In this document: in pieces, positions 16,212 through 23,410 of the stretch
Layout: each line of letters begins with the position of its first letter
Position numbering within the stretch: the first letter of the stretch is position 1
Source of the DNA: Cellvibrionales bacterium UBA7375
GTDB lineage: Bacteria; Pseudomonadota; Gammaproteobacteria; Pseudomonadales; Porticoccaceae
Length of the DNA: 24,378 nt
Assembly (NCBI GenBank): GCA_002469845.1
Contig: DKNZ01000065.1
Span: 1-24,378 of the forward strand
Direction: 5' to 3'
The notes under the pieces: generated by a model
Database searches by the model: none
The model's input: the letters and a program-made list of their open reading frames with translations, nothing else
Told to the model about the DNA's origin: nothing
Translations under genes and position numbers: made by a program

Positions 16212-17237
16212 TTAGTTAGATGCGTGCAGTTCGTGGTTAAGTTCAACAGCGGATTTATTGGTTAAACACTCCACGGTGCCAGTTACTGAATTGCGTCTAA
16301 ATAGCAGATCACTTTTGTCCGCTAGATCTCTTGCTTTAACTTTTCCAGTTGGCTGTTTGCTGTCATCTAGCATGGTAACAATAGTGCCAGCGGTAATATA
16401 AAGGCCTGCTTCTAGGGTGCAGCGATCACCCAGTGGAATACCCAGACCTGAGTTAGCACCTAATAGACATTTTTCACCCATAGCAATCACCATATTACCG
16501 CCACCTGATAGGGTACCCATTACTGAAGCGCCGCCACCCACATCGGTGCCAGCACCACAGAATACGCCAGCAGAGACACGCCCCTCGATCATATTGGGGC
16601 CCTCGGTGCCTGCATTGAAGTTAATAAAGCCCTCATGCATAACCGTAGTACCTTCACCCACATAGGCGCCCAAGCGAACTCTTGAGGTATCAGCAATGCG
16701 CACCCCTGAAGGTACAACGTAGTCAACCAGTTTAGGAAACTTATCAACGCAATTTACACTAAGAGAATTACCAGAGGCTCTGGCTTCAAGCATTCTGGCG
16801 GGCAAATCGTCTATATCGATTGCGCCTTCGTTAGTCCAAGCCACATTCTTAAGTGCGCCAAAAATTCCGGTTAAGTCAGTGCCATTGGGTTTTACTAAAC
16901 GATGGCTTAAAAGATGAAGTTTGAGGTAGCCTTGAGGAACAGACGTAGGCGCACTGTCCTGGGTTAATATAACCACAGCCAGAGGACGATTCCCGCTTTT
17001 AAGGGTATTAATCGTTGCCGCAAGATCGCTATAACCATTTTCTTCCAATGCAGTCTGAAGCGCGGTTAGTTGATCCTTAGTCGGATCAATATCCGTGGTT
17101 TCACCAAAAACCCCAGTGACTAAATTTGCCAGTTTTGGCTCTGGATTAAGTACGGGGCAAGGGTAGAAAACTTCAAGCCACTCACCGCGACTATTTTTGG
17201 TACCAGCGCCAATGGCGAAGCTGTAAAGGTTACTCAT
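16212..17237 (-). CDS. dapD: 2,3,4,5-tetrahydropyridine-2,6-dicarboxylate N-succinyltransferase
   Basis: Succinylates tetrahydrodipicolinate in the succinylase branch of diaminopimelate/lysine synthesis. The 341 residues correspond to the long DapD form found in Pseudomonas (about 344 aa), not the roughly 274-aa enterobacterial form. A left-handed beta-helix of hexapeptide repeats occupies about 180-290 (for example VRLGAYVGEGTTVMHEG, VFCGAGTDVGGGASVMG, CLLGANSGLGIPLGD). It is last in the map-glnD-dapC-nth-arsC-dapD row; dapC, acting on the next intermediate, is three genes upstream. Confidence 0.94.
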   Translation of the reverse strand: MSNLYSFAIGAGTKNSRGEWLEVFYPCPVLNPEPKLANLVTGVFGETTDIDPTKDQLTALQTALEENGYSDLAATINTLKSGNRPLAVVILTQDSAPTSVPQGYLKLHLLSHRLVKPNGTDLTGIFGALKNVAWTNEGAIDIDDLPARMLEARASGNSLSVNCVDKFPKLVDYVVPSGVRIADTSRVRLGAYVGEGTTVMHEGFINFNAGTEGPNMIEGRVSAGVFCGAGTDVGGGASVMGTLSGGGNMVIAMGEKCLLGANSGLGIPLGDRCTLEAGLYITAGTIVTMLDDSKQPTGKVKARDLADKSDLLFRRNSVTGTVECLTNKSAVELNHELHASN

Positions 17238-17264
17238 AATGTGACTCTTTATCTTAAAATTATC

Positions 17265-17606
17265 TTAGTTAAAGATACCTTGGTAGGTATCCGAATTAAA
17301 ACCAATAGTGATTGTATCATTTACAACCAGTACAGGTCGCTTAATCAAGGTTGGGTTTTTTACCAACAGTGCGACAATGTTCTCAGATTTTACCGATTGC
17401 TGTACTTCGGGTTCTAAATTGCGCCAGCTAGTGCTACGTTTATTGAGAATTCTATCCCATGCTGTCGTTTTCAGCCATTGGTCGATAATTTTGGCTTCTA
17501 GACCATCCTTGCGAAAATCATGGAATCTGTAGTCAATATTTTGGGTATCTAGCCAGTTTTTGGCTTTTTTGACGGTATCGCAATTGCTAATGCCATAGAG
17601 AATCAT
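17265..17606 (-). CDS. ArsC-family (YffB-like) thioredoxin-fold protein
   Basis: Small (113 aa) ArsC/Spx-superfamily protein beginning ILYGISNCDTVKKAKNWL with a single N-terminal cysteine (C9) where arsenate reductases have theirs. It continues WDRILNKRSTSWRNL and IKRPVLV, which closely follows E. coli YffB. The arginine-rich arsenate site of true ArsC is not evident, so arsenate reduction should not be assumed; YffB-type proteins have been suggested to be glutathione-dependent thiol reductases. It sits next to dapD, as often seen in pseudomonads. AAGGA precedes the ATG. Confidence 0.88.
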   Translation of the reverse strand: MILYGISNCDTVKKAKNWLDTQNIDYRFHDFRKDGLEAKIIDQWLKTTAWDRILNKRSTSWRNLEPEVQQSVKSENIVALLVKNPTLIKRPVLVVNDTITIGFNSDTYQGIFN

Positions 17607-17626
17607 GGTATGTCCTTATCGAGTAA

Positions 17627-18280
17627 CTAAGCTTTATTAGCTTTAAAGGGGTTTTTACGATTGGGGTAGCAGCTAGTGCAGATGTCGCAAACTCTTCCGT
17701 CACAGCCACGAGCACTGCAAAACTCTCGCCCGTAAAAAATAATTTGCAAGTGTAGTTTGTTCCAGTACTCTTTGGGGAATAGTTTTTTTAAATCTTTCTC
17801 TGTTTGGCTTACGTTTTTACCCCTAGTCAACCCCCAGCGCTGGGCCAAACGATGTATATGGGTGTCCACCGGAAAAGCGGGATGTCCAAACCCTTGAGAC
17901 ATTACCACGCTGGCGGTCTTGTGACCAACACCGGGGAGTTTTTCCAGCTCTGCCATATCTTCGGGTACTTGGCCATCGAACTGTTCGACTAGAATTTTTG
18001 AGAGATTTGAGATCGCCTTAGATTTCTGAGGTGCCAGTCCACAGGGTCTGACGATTTTATAAATTTCGACTATATCAACATGCTGCATGATTTCGGCGCT
18101 ATTACCGAGCTTAAAAAGTGCAGGAGTAACCTGATTGACACGCTCATCAGTACATTGAGCGCTTAAAAGAACGGCCACCAATAATTCAAAATGATTACTA
18201 TGGTTTAACGGCACAGTTGTTTCTGGATACAATTCCGTTAAACGGTCCAATACTAGCTGTGCGCGCTGCTTCTTTAGCAT
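17627..18280 (-). CDS. nth: endonuclease III with an atypical iron-sulfur cysteine pattern
   Basis: Bifunctional DNA glycosylase/AP lyase for oxidised pyrimidines. The 217 residues show the helix-hairpin-helix LPGVGHKTA with catalytic lysine K121 and the catalytic Asp in FPVDTHIHR (D139), one residue offset from E. coli K120/D138. The C-terminal cluster region differs: cysteines at 188, 193, 198, 201 and 204 instead of C-X6-C-X2-C-X5-C. Aligned without gaps, the second canonical cysteine is replaced by G195, while C193 and C201 are extra. It lies between dapC and the yffB-like gene, 13 nt after dapC. Confidence 0.93.
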   Translation of the reverse strand: MLKKQRAQLVLDRLTELYPETTVPLNHSNHFELLVAVLLSAQCTDERVNQVTPALFKLGNSAEIMQHVDIVEIYKIVRPCGLAPQKSKAISNLSKILVEQFDGQVPEDMAELEKLPGVGHKTASVVMSQGFGHPAFPVDTHIHRLAQRWGLTRGKNVSQTEKDLKKLFPKEYWNKLHLQIIFYGREFCSARGCDGRVCDICTSCYPNRKNPFKANKA

Positions 18281-18293
18281 AACCAGTAACTCT

Positions 18294-19499
18294 TTATTTC
18301 AATTTTTTAGTAAAGCGCGCAATACGTTCAGCGGCTTCAATACAATCGTTTAGATCCGGCACTAAGGCTAATCTGATACGATTTTTTCCGGGATCACCCA
18401 TTTCAGTTTTTCGAGATATAAAGCTTCCCGGTAATACCGTGAGATTTTCCTGTGCATAAAGGTCTCTAGCAAAGGTTACATCATCAATAGGTGTTTTTGG
18501 CCATAGATAAAAGCCTGCCGGTGGAGTATTAAACTCAAGGATACCCTCTAGAATTTTGCCAACGGCATCAAATTTTTCTCGATATAACTCTCGATTTTCT
18601 TGGACATGGCGCTCATCACTCCAAGCAGCAATAGAGGCTTGCTGAACCGGCAGTGAGAGGGCGCAACCATGATAGGTTCGGTAGCGAAAAAAGAAGTTCA
18701 ATAGCTGGGCATTCCCGGCGACAAAGCCAGAGCGCAAACCGGGTAGGTTCGAGCGCTTGGAAAGACTATGAAAAACAATACAGCGATCAAATTTTTCTCT
18801 ACCCAGTTGTTGGCAGACATCAAGGAGTCCAAGTGGGGGATTTTTTTCATCTCTGTAGAGTTCTGAATAGCATTCATCATTGGAGACTATAAAATCATAT
18901 TGATCTGCAAGTTCTAGGGCTCTTTTGTAATAAGCCAGAGATAATGTGGCTCCAGTTGGATTGCCAGGAGCGCAAAGTTGTAATAGTTGGCAGCGTTGCC
19001 ATACTGTTTCAGGGACTGCGTCTAAGTTCGGGATAAAGTCATCTTCATTATTACAGTTCAAGTAGTGAGTATCTGCTCCAGCCAGCAGGGCTGCACCCTC
19101 ATAGATTTGATAGCAGGGGTTGGGGCAGACTACTAAGGGCTTGTTGCCAACAGTGTTATTAATGACAGCCTGTGTAAAGGCAAATAAAGCTTCTCGTGTT
19201 CCGGCCACTGGAAGTACGTTAGATTCCGCATCAAGGGATGTATTCGATAAGTTAAACCGCTTAATGGCCCATTGGGCTATAACTTCTCTTAATTCTGAAA
19301 TACCTTTTGTGGAAGGATAATTACCAAGCCCGTCAATGGCATTGCACAGAGTTTGTTTAACAAAGTCAGGTGCAGGATGCTTGGGTTCGCCCACGGATAA
19401 CATGATTGGATCAAGATCAATATTGGGTGTTACTCCAGCTTTTAAGTCTTTAAGCTTTTCAAAAGGATAGGGTTGAAGATCCTTGAAATACGGATTCAT
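18294..19499 (-). CDS. dapC: succinyldiaminopimelate aminotransferase
   Basis: Class I PLP aminotransferase that makes N-succinyl-L,L-diaminopimelate from the keto precursor. The 401 residues include MNPYFKDLQPYPFEKL and VGEPKHPAP typical of DapC, APGNPTG (N180), NDECYSELY (D208 and Y211), the PLP lysine in HSLSKRSNLPG (K248) and a C-terminal arginine in NRIRLALV. It starts 5 nt after the glnD stop with little Shine-Dalgarno signal, implying translational coupling. Linkage with dapD supports DapC rather than a general aspartate aminotransferase. Confidence 0.93.
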   Translation of the reverse strand: MNPYFKDLQPYPFEKLKDLKAGVTPNIDLDPIMLSVGEPKHPAPDFVKQTLCNAIDGLGNYPSTKGISELREVIAQWAIKRFNLSNTSLDAESNVLPVAGTREALFAFTQAVINNTVGNKPLVVCPNPCYQIYEGAALLAGADTHYLNCNNEDDFIPNLDAVPETVWQRCQLLQLCAPGNPTGATLSLAYYKRALELADQYDFIVSNDECYSELYRDEKNPPLGLLDVCQQLGREKFDRCIVFHSLSKRSNLPGLRSGFVAGNAQLLNFFFRYRTYHGCALSLPVQQASIAAWSDERHVQENRELYREKFDAVGKILEGILEFNTPPAGFYLWPKTPIDDVTFARDLYAQENLTVLPGSFISRKTEMGDPGKNRIRLALVPDLNDCIEAAERIARFTKKLK

Positions 19500-19504
19500 A
19501 ATAG

Positions 19505-22240
19505 TTAACGCCCAATTTTGATGGATTGAAAATTTGGCTCTTGTTCGGATTCTTTAATACGTGAGTCTAGTTCATTACGGATGGTTTGCTTAATTTTTTC
19601 ACCTAAGGCTTCATCATCAATGGGTTGATTATTTTGAGTCATTAGATAAAAAGTATCCTCAACCCGTTCACCTAGGGTTGATATCTTGGCATTGTAGAGA
19701 ACGAGATCAAAGCGCGAGAAGATATTAGCTATATGAGCCAATAACCCCGGTCTATCAGGTGTTATTACTTGCAATACACTGGTATCCGTTTCGCTGTCAT
19801 TTCTCAGTGTTACCTTTGTTTTCATAGTAAAGTTTTTTAACTGCCTTGAGGTGCGGCGAGAAACATTGAGATTTATTTTTTCTGGCGATTTTATGGCGGC
19901 AGTTAGATTATCAATAATATTCTTGCAGAGTTTTTTATTATTACCCACGGGAAGGTCTTTATCATCTAGCACATAAAACACATCGAAGGTACGGTTATCA
20001 CTGGTAGTTTGTAGCCTCGCATCTTGGATGGATAGTCCTAATCTGTCCAATACAGCAGCAATCATGGCAAATAAATTTTTAGTACTTTTGGTATGTAAAA
20101 AGATCTGTGTAGCCACAGGAATTTCAACGCCTACGTCACGAATTTGAATAATGGGTTGATTGTCGACGCCATCAATAATGCCTTTAGTGAAAAAAGCAAT
20201 ATCTTCAGCCCGCTCACGCAAAAAGAACTGATCATCGACATCGCCCCAAACCTTGATTGCCTGTTTTTTATCAATAGAATGCTGATGGAGTATTTTTAAT
20301 ACGGAACTTTTTGCGTCATTAACCCAAGCATCCCTATTTGTCGGTTGATCCAGACCTGATTGAAGTACCTGCTTTGTCTCAAAGTATAGGTTACTCATAA
20401 GAGCGCCTTTCCACTCGGTCCAAAGTCTCGGGTTGGTAGCATTGATATCAGCAACAGTTAATACCCAGAGGTGATCTAGATGTCTTTGGTCGCCAACATG
20501 CTTAGCAAATTTGTAAATTACATCTGGATCAGAAGTATCTTCTCGCTGGGAGATAGTCGACATCAAAAGATGATTTTCAATTAACCACTGCAGTAGTGAG
20601 ATTTCCTGTGTCTGAAGCCCGTGACGCTCACCAAACTCAGCTACATCAACCGCGCCCAAAATAGAATGATCGCCACCACGACCCTTAGCTATATCATGAT
20701 AAAGAGCAGCAATAATAATAAGCTCAGGTTTGGGTAAGTTATTATATATATGGGCAGACACCGGAAACTTCGCAGCCTGTTTTGGCTGAACGAGACGGCG
20801 AATATTAGTAATTAATTCTAGAGTATGGACATCCACTGGATAGATGTGGAATAAGTCATGCTGTGTTTGCCCAACAATTTTACCAAATTCCGGTAGATAA
20901 CTTCCGAGAATGCCATAGCGATTCATAAGTTTTAAATGAGTAGACAGCTTGAAGGGTGAACGCAAAAACCGCATAAATAGTTCACGATTAACCGGATCTT
21001 CTCTAAATCCTTTATTGATTAGTTTTCTGTGTAAGCGCAGCTTGCGTATTGCTGAGGCTCGAATGCCTTTTAAGCTTTCAGTTTCACCGAGAATAACAAA
21101 CAACTCCAAAAGGGCAGAGGGATGCTTGGTAAATAAATCATCATCTATGGTATCTAGATAATCATCTTTTATAACAAACCGCTCATTAACCTGTTTTATC
21201 ACCTTTATTTTGTTTTTACGGTAAATAGCTTCATCTAAATATTGCTGAAGTACATCGGTAAGCTCTCTTATAGATAGAACTGTCTGATAATAACGTTGCA
21301 TAAATTTTTCAACGGCTAGCTTATCCTTGCTATCGGAATAGCCGAGCATGGCGGCTAGTTTACGTTGATGATCAAATAGAAGGCGTTCTTCTGGGCGCTC
21401 GGCCAAATAGTGAAGTCCATATCTTACTTTCCAGAGAAACTCTTCATCTTTGCGAAGCGTTAAATATTCTTCTTCCAACAGAAACCCTTGGTAAACTAAT
21501 TGGGAGCGTCGGTGAAGGTCAAAGTGACGTTTCGCAGTCCAATTAATTAGGTGGATATCCCTAAGTCCACCCGGGGCCTCTTTTAGATTGGGCTCTAGGT
21601 TATATTCAGTATCCTGATGCTTGTGGTGGCGAGCAATCTGCTCATCAATTTTACCCTTATAAAATTTGGCTGAACGCCATATTTTTTTTTCCCCGGTTTT
21701 CTTGAGCATCAGTTGTAAAAGGTCGCTATTTCCACAAACTAAGCGCGTTTCCATAAGATTGGTAGCCACTGATATATCAGATTTTGCCTCATCAATACAT
21801 TGGGAAATAGAGCGAACACTATGACCAATTTTAAGCTGTATATCCCAAAGAAATGTGATGAACATTTCAATCCGCTCTCGATATTTTTTAGAAAAGTCTT
21901 TGCGCATTAAAATTAGAAGATCAATATCAGAGTGGGGGTGTAATTCACCTCGCCCATAGCCACCCACAGCAACTAGGCTAACATTTTCGTCCCAGTCGTA
22001 TTGATGCCAGGCATACCACAAAAGAACATCGGCAAATTGGGATGCCTCATTAACGAGAGCCCGAGCATCTTCACCCTCTAAAAAACGGTTATCAAAGTGA
22101 TTTTTAGCGGCGCTCAAAGCATCTCTGAAAACATTGATGGGGTTTTGAGATTCAAGGTCGGTAACAAAACGCTTTTGATCAAAAAAGATGGGTGCCCGAT
22201 TAGTCGGTTGCAACGGCTGGTCAGAGGTAATACTTGGCAT
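19505..22240 (-). CDS. glnD: bifunctional PII uridylyltransferase / uridylyl-removing enzyme
   Basis: Primary nitrogen sensor: uridylylates PII (GlnB/GlnK) when glutamine is low and deuridylylates it when high. The 911 residues show a nucleotidyltransferase domain with GGYGRGELHPHSDIDLLIL (93-111; metal ligands D105 and D107), an HD hydrolase domain with ALYHDIAKGRGGDHS (H515 and D516), and two C-terminal ACT domains (about 715-790 and 822-895, the second with TPDRPGLLAHIANIF) that sense glutamine. All domains look intact. The map-glnD-dapC context is conserved in pseudomonads. PII signalling feeds the NtrBC/sigma-54 system in related bacteria, which is relevant to the sigma-54-like element upstream of gpgP. 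Confidence 0.96.
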   Translation of the reverse strand: MPSITSDQPLQPTNRAPIFFDQKRFVTDLESQNPINVFRDALSAAKNHFDNRFLEGEDARALVNEASQFADVLLWYAWHQYDWDENVSLVAVGGYGRGELHPHSDIDLLILMRKDFSKKYRERIEMFITFLWDIQLKIGHSVRSISQCIDEAKSDISVATNLMETRLVCGNSDLLQLMLKKTGEKKIWRSAKFYKGKIDEQIARHHKHQDTEYNLEPNLKEAPGGLRDIHLINWTAKRHFDLHRRSQLVYQGFLLEEEYLTLRKDEEFLWKVRYGLHYLAERPEERLLFDHQRKLAAMLGYSDSKDKLAVEKFMQRYYQTVLSIRELTDVLQQYLDEAIYRKNKIKVIKQVNERFVIKDDYLDTIDDDLFTKHPSALLELFVILGETESLKGIRASAIRKLRLHRKLINKGFREDPVNRELFMRFLRSPFKLSTHLKLMNRYGILGSYLPEFGKIVGQTQHDLFHIYPVDVHTLELITNIRRLVQPKQAAKFPVSAHIYNNLPKPELIIIAALYHDIAKGRGGDHSILGAVDVAEFGERHGLQTQEISLLQWLIENHLLMSTISQREDTSDPDVIYKFAKHVGDQRHLDHLWVLTVADINATNPRLWTEWKGALMSNLYFETKQVLQSGLDQPTNRDAWVNDAKSSVLKILHQHSIDKKQAIKVWGDVDDQFFLRERAEDIAFFTKGIIDGVDNQPIIQIRDVGVEIPVATQIFLHTKSTKNLFAMIAAVLDRLGLSIQDARLQTTSDNRTFDVFYVLDDKDLPVGNNKKLCKNIIDNLTAAIKSPEKINLNVSRRTSRQLKNFTMKTKVTLRNDSETDTSVLQVITPDRPGLLAHIANIFSRFDLVLYNAKISTLGERVEDTFYLMTQNNQPIDDEALGEKIKQTIRNELDSRIKESEQEPNFQSIKIGR

Positions 22241-22295
22241 AAAAGATCACTATAGCTACGCAGTTGAATGAATTAAATTAAAGTGATCGCAAAGA

Positions 22296-23066
22296 CTAAA
22301 AAATTTCTTCTTGTCTTGCGGTAAAGACTTCAACACCATTTTCGGTCACAAGCATGGTGTGTTCCCATTGAGAGGAGAGGCGTCCATCTTTTGTTTCAAC
22401 CGTCCAACCATCTCTTTTAAGCTTGGTTTGATATCGACCGGCATTGACCATAGGCTCAATGGTAAAGGTCATGCCTTCTTTTAGTTCTAATCCAGTGCCT
22501 GGTTTGCCGTAATGAAGAATTTGCGGCTCCTGATGAAATTCATCGCCTATCCCATGACCACAATAATCACGTACAACGGAGTAATAGTTAGCCTCTGCAT
22601 GAGTTTGGATAGCATGGCCAATGTCGCCAAGTCTCACGCCAGGTTTAACCATTTTGATTCCCTTGTATAAACATTCTTGGGATACTTTGATAAGTTTTTT
22701 TGCATGTTCAGGGGCATCGCCGACAATATACATCTTGCTGGTATCTCCATACCAACCCTCTTTAATAACGGTAACATCAATATTGACAATATCGCCTTTC
22801 TTTAATATTTTTTTCTCAGAAGGTATGCCATGACACACAACCTGATTAACAGAAGTGCATATTGATTTAGGGAAACCCCTGTAGCCTAAACAGGCAGGAA
22901 TGGCCTTTTGTTTCTGAACTATATGATCGTGGCAGATACGGTCTAAATCTTCAGTAGACACTCCCGGCACCACATACTCACCAATTAGCTCAAGCACTTC
23001 AGCTGCGAGCTTTCCCGCAACACGCATTTTGGCAATTTGCTCTGGGGTTCTAAGATTTATAGACAT
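22296..23066 (-). CDS. map: type I methionine aminopeptidase
   Basis: Removes initiator methionine from nascent proteins. The 256 residues keep all metal ligands at E. coli numbering: D97 and D108 (NIDVTVIKEGWYGDTS), H171 (CGHGIGDEFHQEP), E204 (FTIEPM) and E235 (QWEHTMLV); H79 is the substrate-contact histidine. It is soluble. It is divergent from rpsB, an arrangement common in gammaproteobacteria, and is followed by glnD after 55 nt. Confidence 0.97.
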   Translation of the reverse strand: MSINLRTPEQIAKMRVAGKLAAEVLELIGEYVVPGVSTEDLDRICHDHIVQKQKAIPACLGYRGFPKSICTSVNQVVCHGIPSEKKILKKGDIVNIDVTVIKEGWYGDTSKMYIVGDAPEHAKKLIKVSQECLYKGIKMVKPGVRLGDIGHAIQTHAEANYYSVVRDYCGHGIGDEFHQEPQILHYGKPGTGLELKEGMTFTIEPMVNAGRYQTKLKRDGWTVETKDGRLSSQWEHTMLVTENGVEVFTARQEEIF

Positions 23067-23225
23067 TATAATTCTCTATTATTGGATGATGACTATTGTA
23101 ACCAATCTAGAAGCAATTGCGGGAGTCAATATTCAAAAATAATCTATTGGAAAGAGCTAAAAAAACAAGATTACTGTTTTTTTATAAAAGATGGCCCGGA
23201 AAACCGCAAATTTAGTGCTTTTTTC

Positions 23226-23261
23226 TTTATATAAAAAAGCGTTTATGGTATAAAGCGCGCC
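23226..23261 (+). promoter_or_regulatory. rpsB sigma-70 promoter with GC-rich discriminator
   Basis: TTTATA (23226-23231), 17-nt spacer, TATAAA (23249-23254), then a GCGCGCC discriminator. A GC-rich discriminator directly after the -10 is typical of ribosomal promoters under stringent (ppGpp/DksA) control. AT-rich sequence upstream could serve as an UP element. The predicted start near 23261 gives a leader of about 150 nt, similar to the E. coli rpsB leader. Confidence 0.6.
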
Positions 23262-23410
23262 GGTATGCAATTAGCGTATTGAATAAACTAAATTAATGAT
23301 ACATAACGACACACACATGTCGACACAATAGCCTGGGTGCCTTGCAGCAATTTTGCCAAAGGGTTGGTTATTGGGATATGTGGAGGCCTAACCCCTAAAA
23401 GGAAAATATT
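23261..23410 (+). promoter_or_regulatory. rpsB 5' leader, probable S2 autoregulatory element
   Basis: The long leader just before rpsB contains complementary segments GGGTTGG (23361-23367) and CCTAACCC (23387-23394), which pair over 7 bp with one bulged T just upstream of the AGGA ribosome-binding sequence (23400-23403). In E. coli and related gammaproteobacteria the rpsB leader binds S2 and represses rpsB-tsf translation; in E. coli the same region was also catalogued as a small RNA (t44/tff). The stem is read from sequence; equivalence to the S2 leader is inferred from position. Confidence 0.5.

Larger units (their letters stand above)
23067..23410. other. map-rpsB divergent intergenic region
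   Basis: This 344-nt stretch has no credible gene. From left to right it holds the map upstream region (no confident -35/-10 pair), an A/T inverted repeat (23159-23183: seven A plus CA, 7-nt loop, TG plus seven T), the rpsB promoter and the structured rpsB leader. A short open frame across the map start (23037-23234) lacks a ribosome-binding site and any recognisable domain, and I do not count it as a gene. Confidence 0.7.

Noticed and set aside
22245..22288. GATCACT...AGTGATC inverted repeat between map and glnD
   Set aside because: The arms are 7 bp with a 30-nt spacer, no U tract follows and it has no clear relation to a promoter. This is near chance expectation.
23159..23183. A7CA...TGT7 hairpin as a terminator
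   Set aside because: The stem is almost all A-T and would be weak. It lies upstream of both divergent genes, where no transcript needs to end. An AT-rich upstream promoter tract is more likely.
23037..23234. 65-codon open frame across the map start
   Set aside because: It overlaps the promoter and start of map, has no ribosome-binding site and no recognisable domain, and is best explained by chance in AT-rich intergenic DNA.
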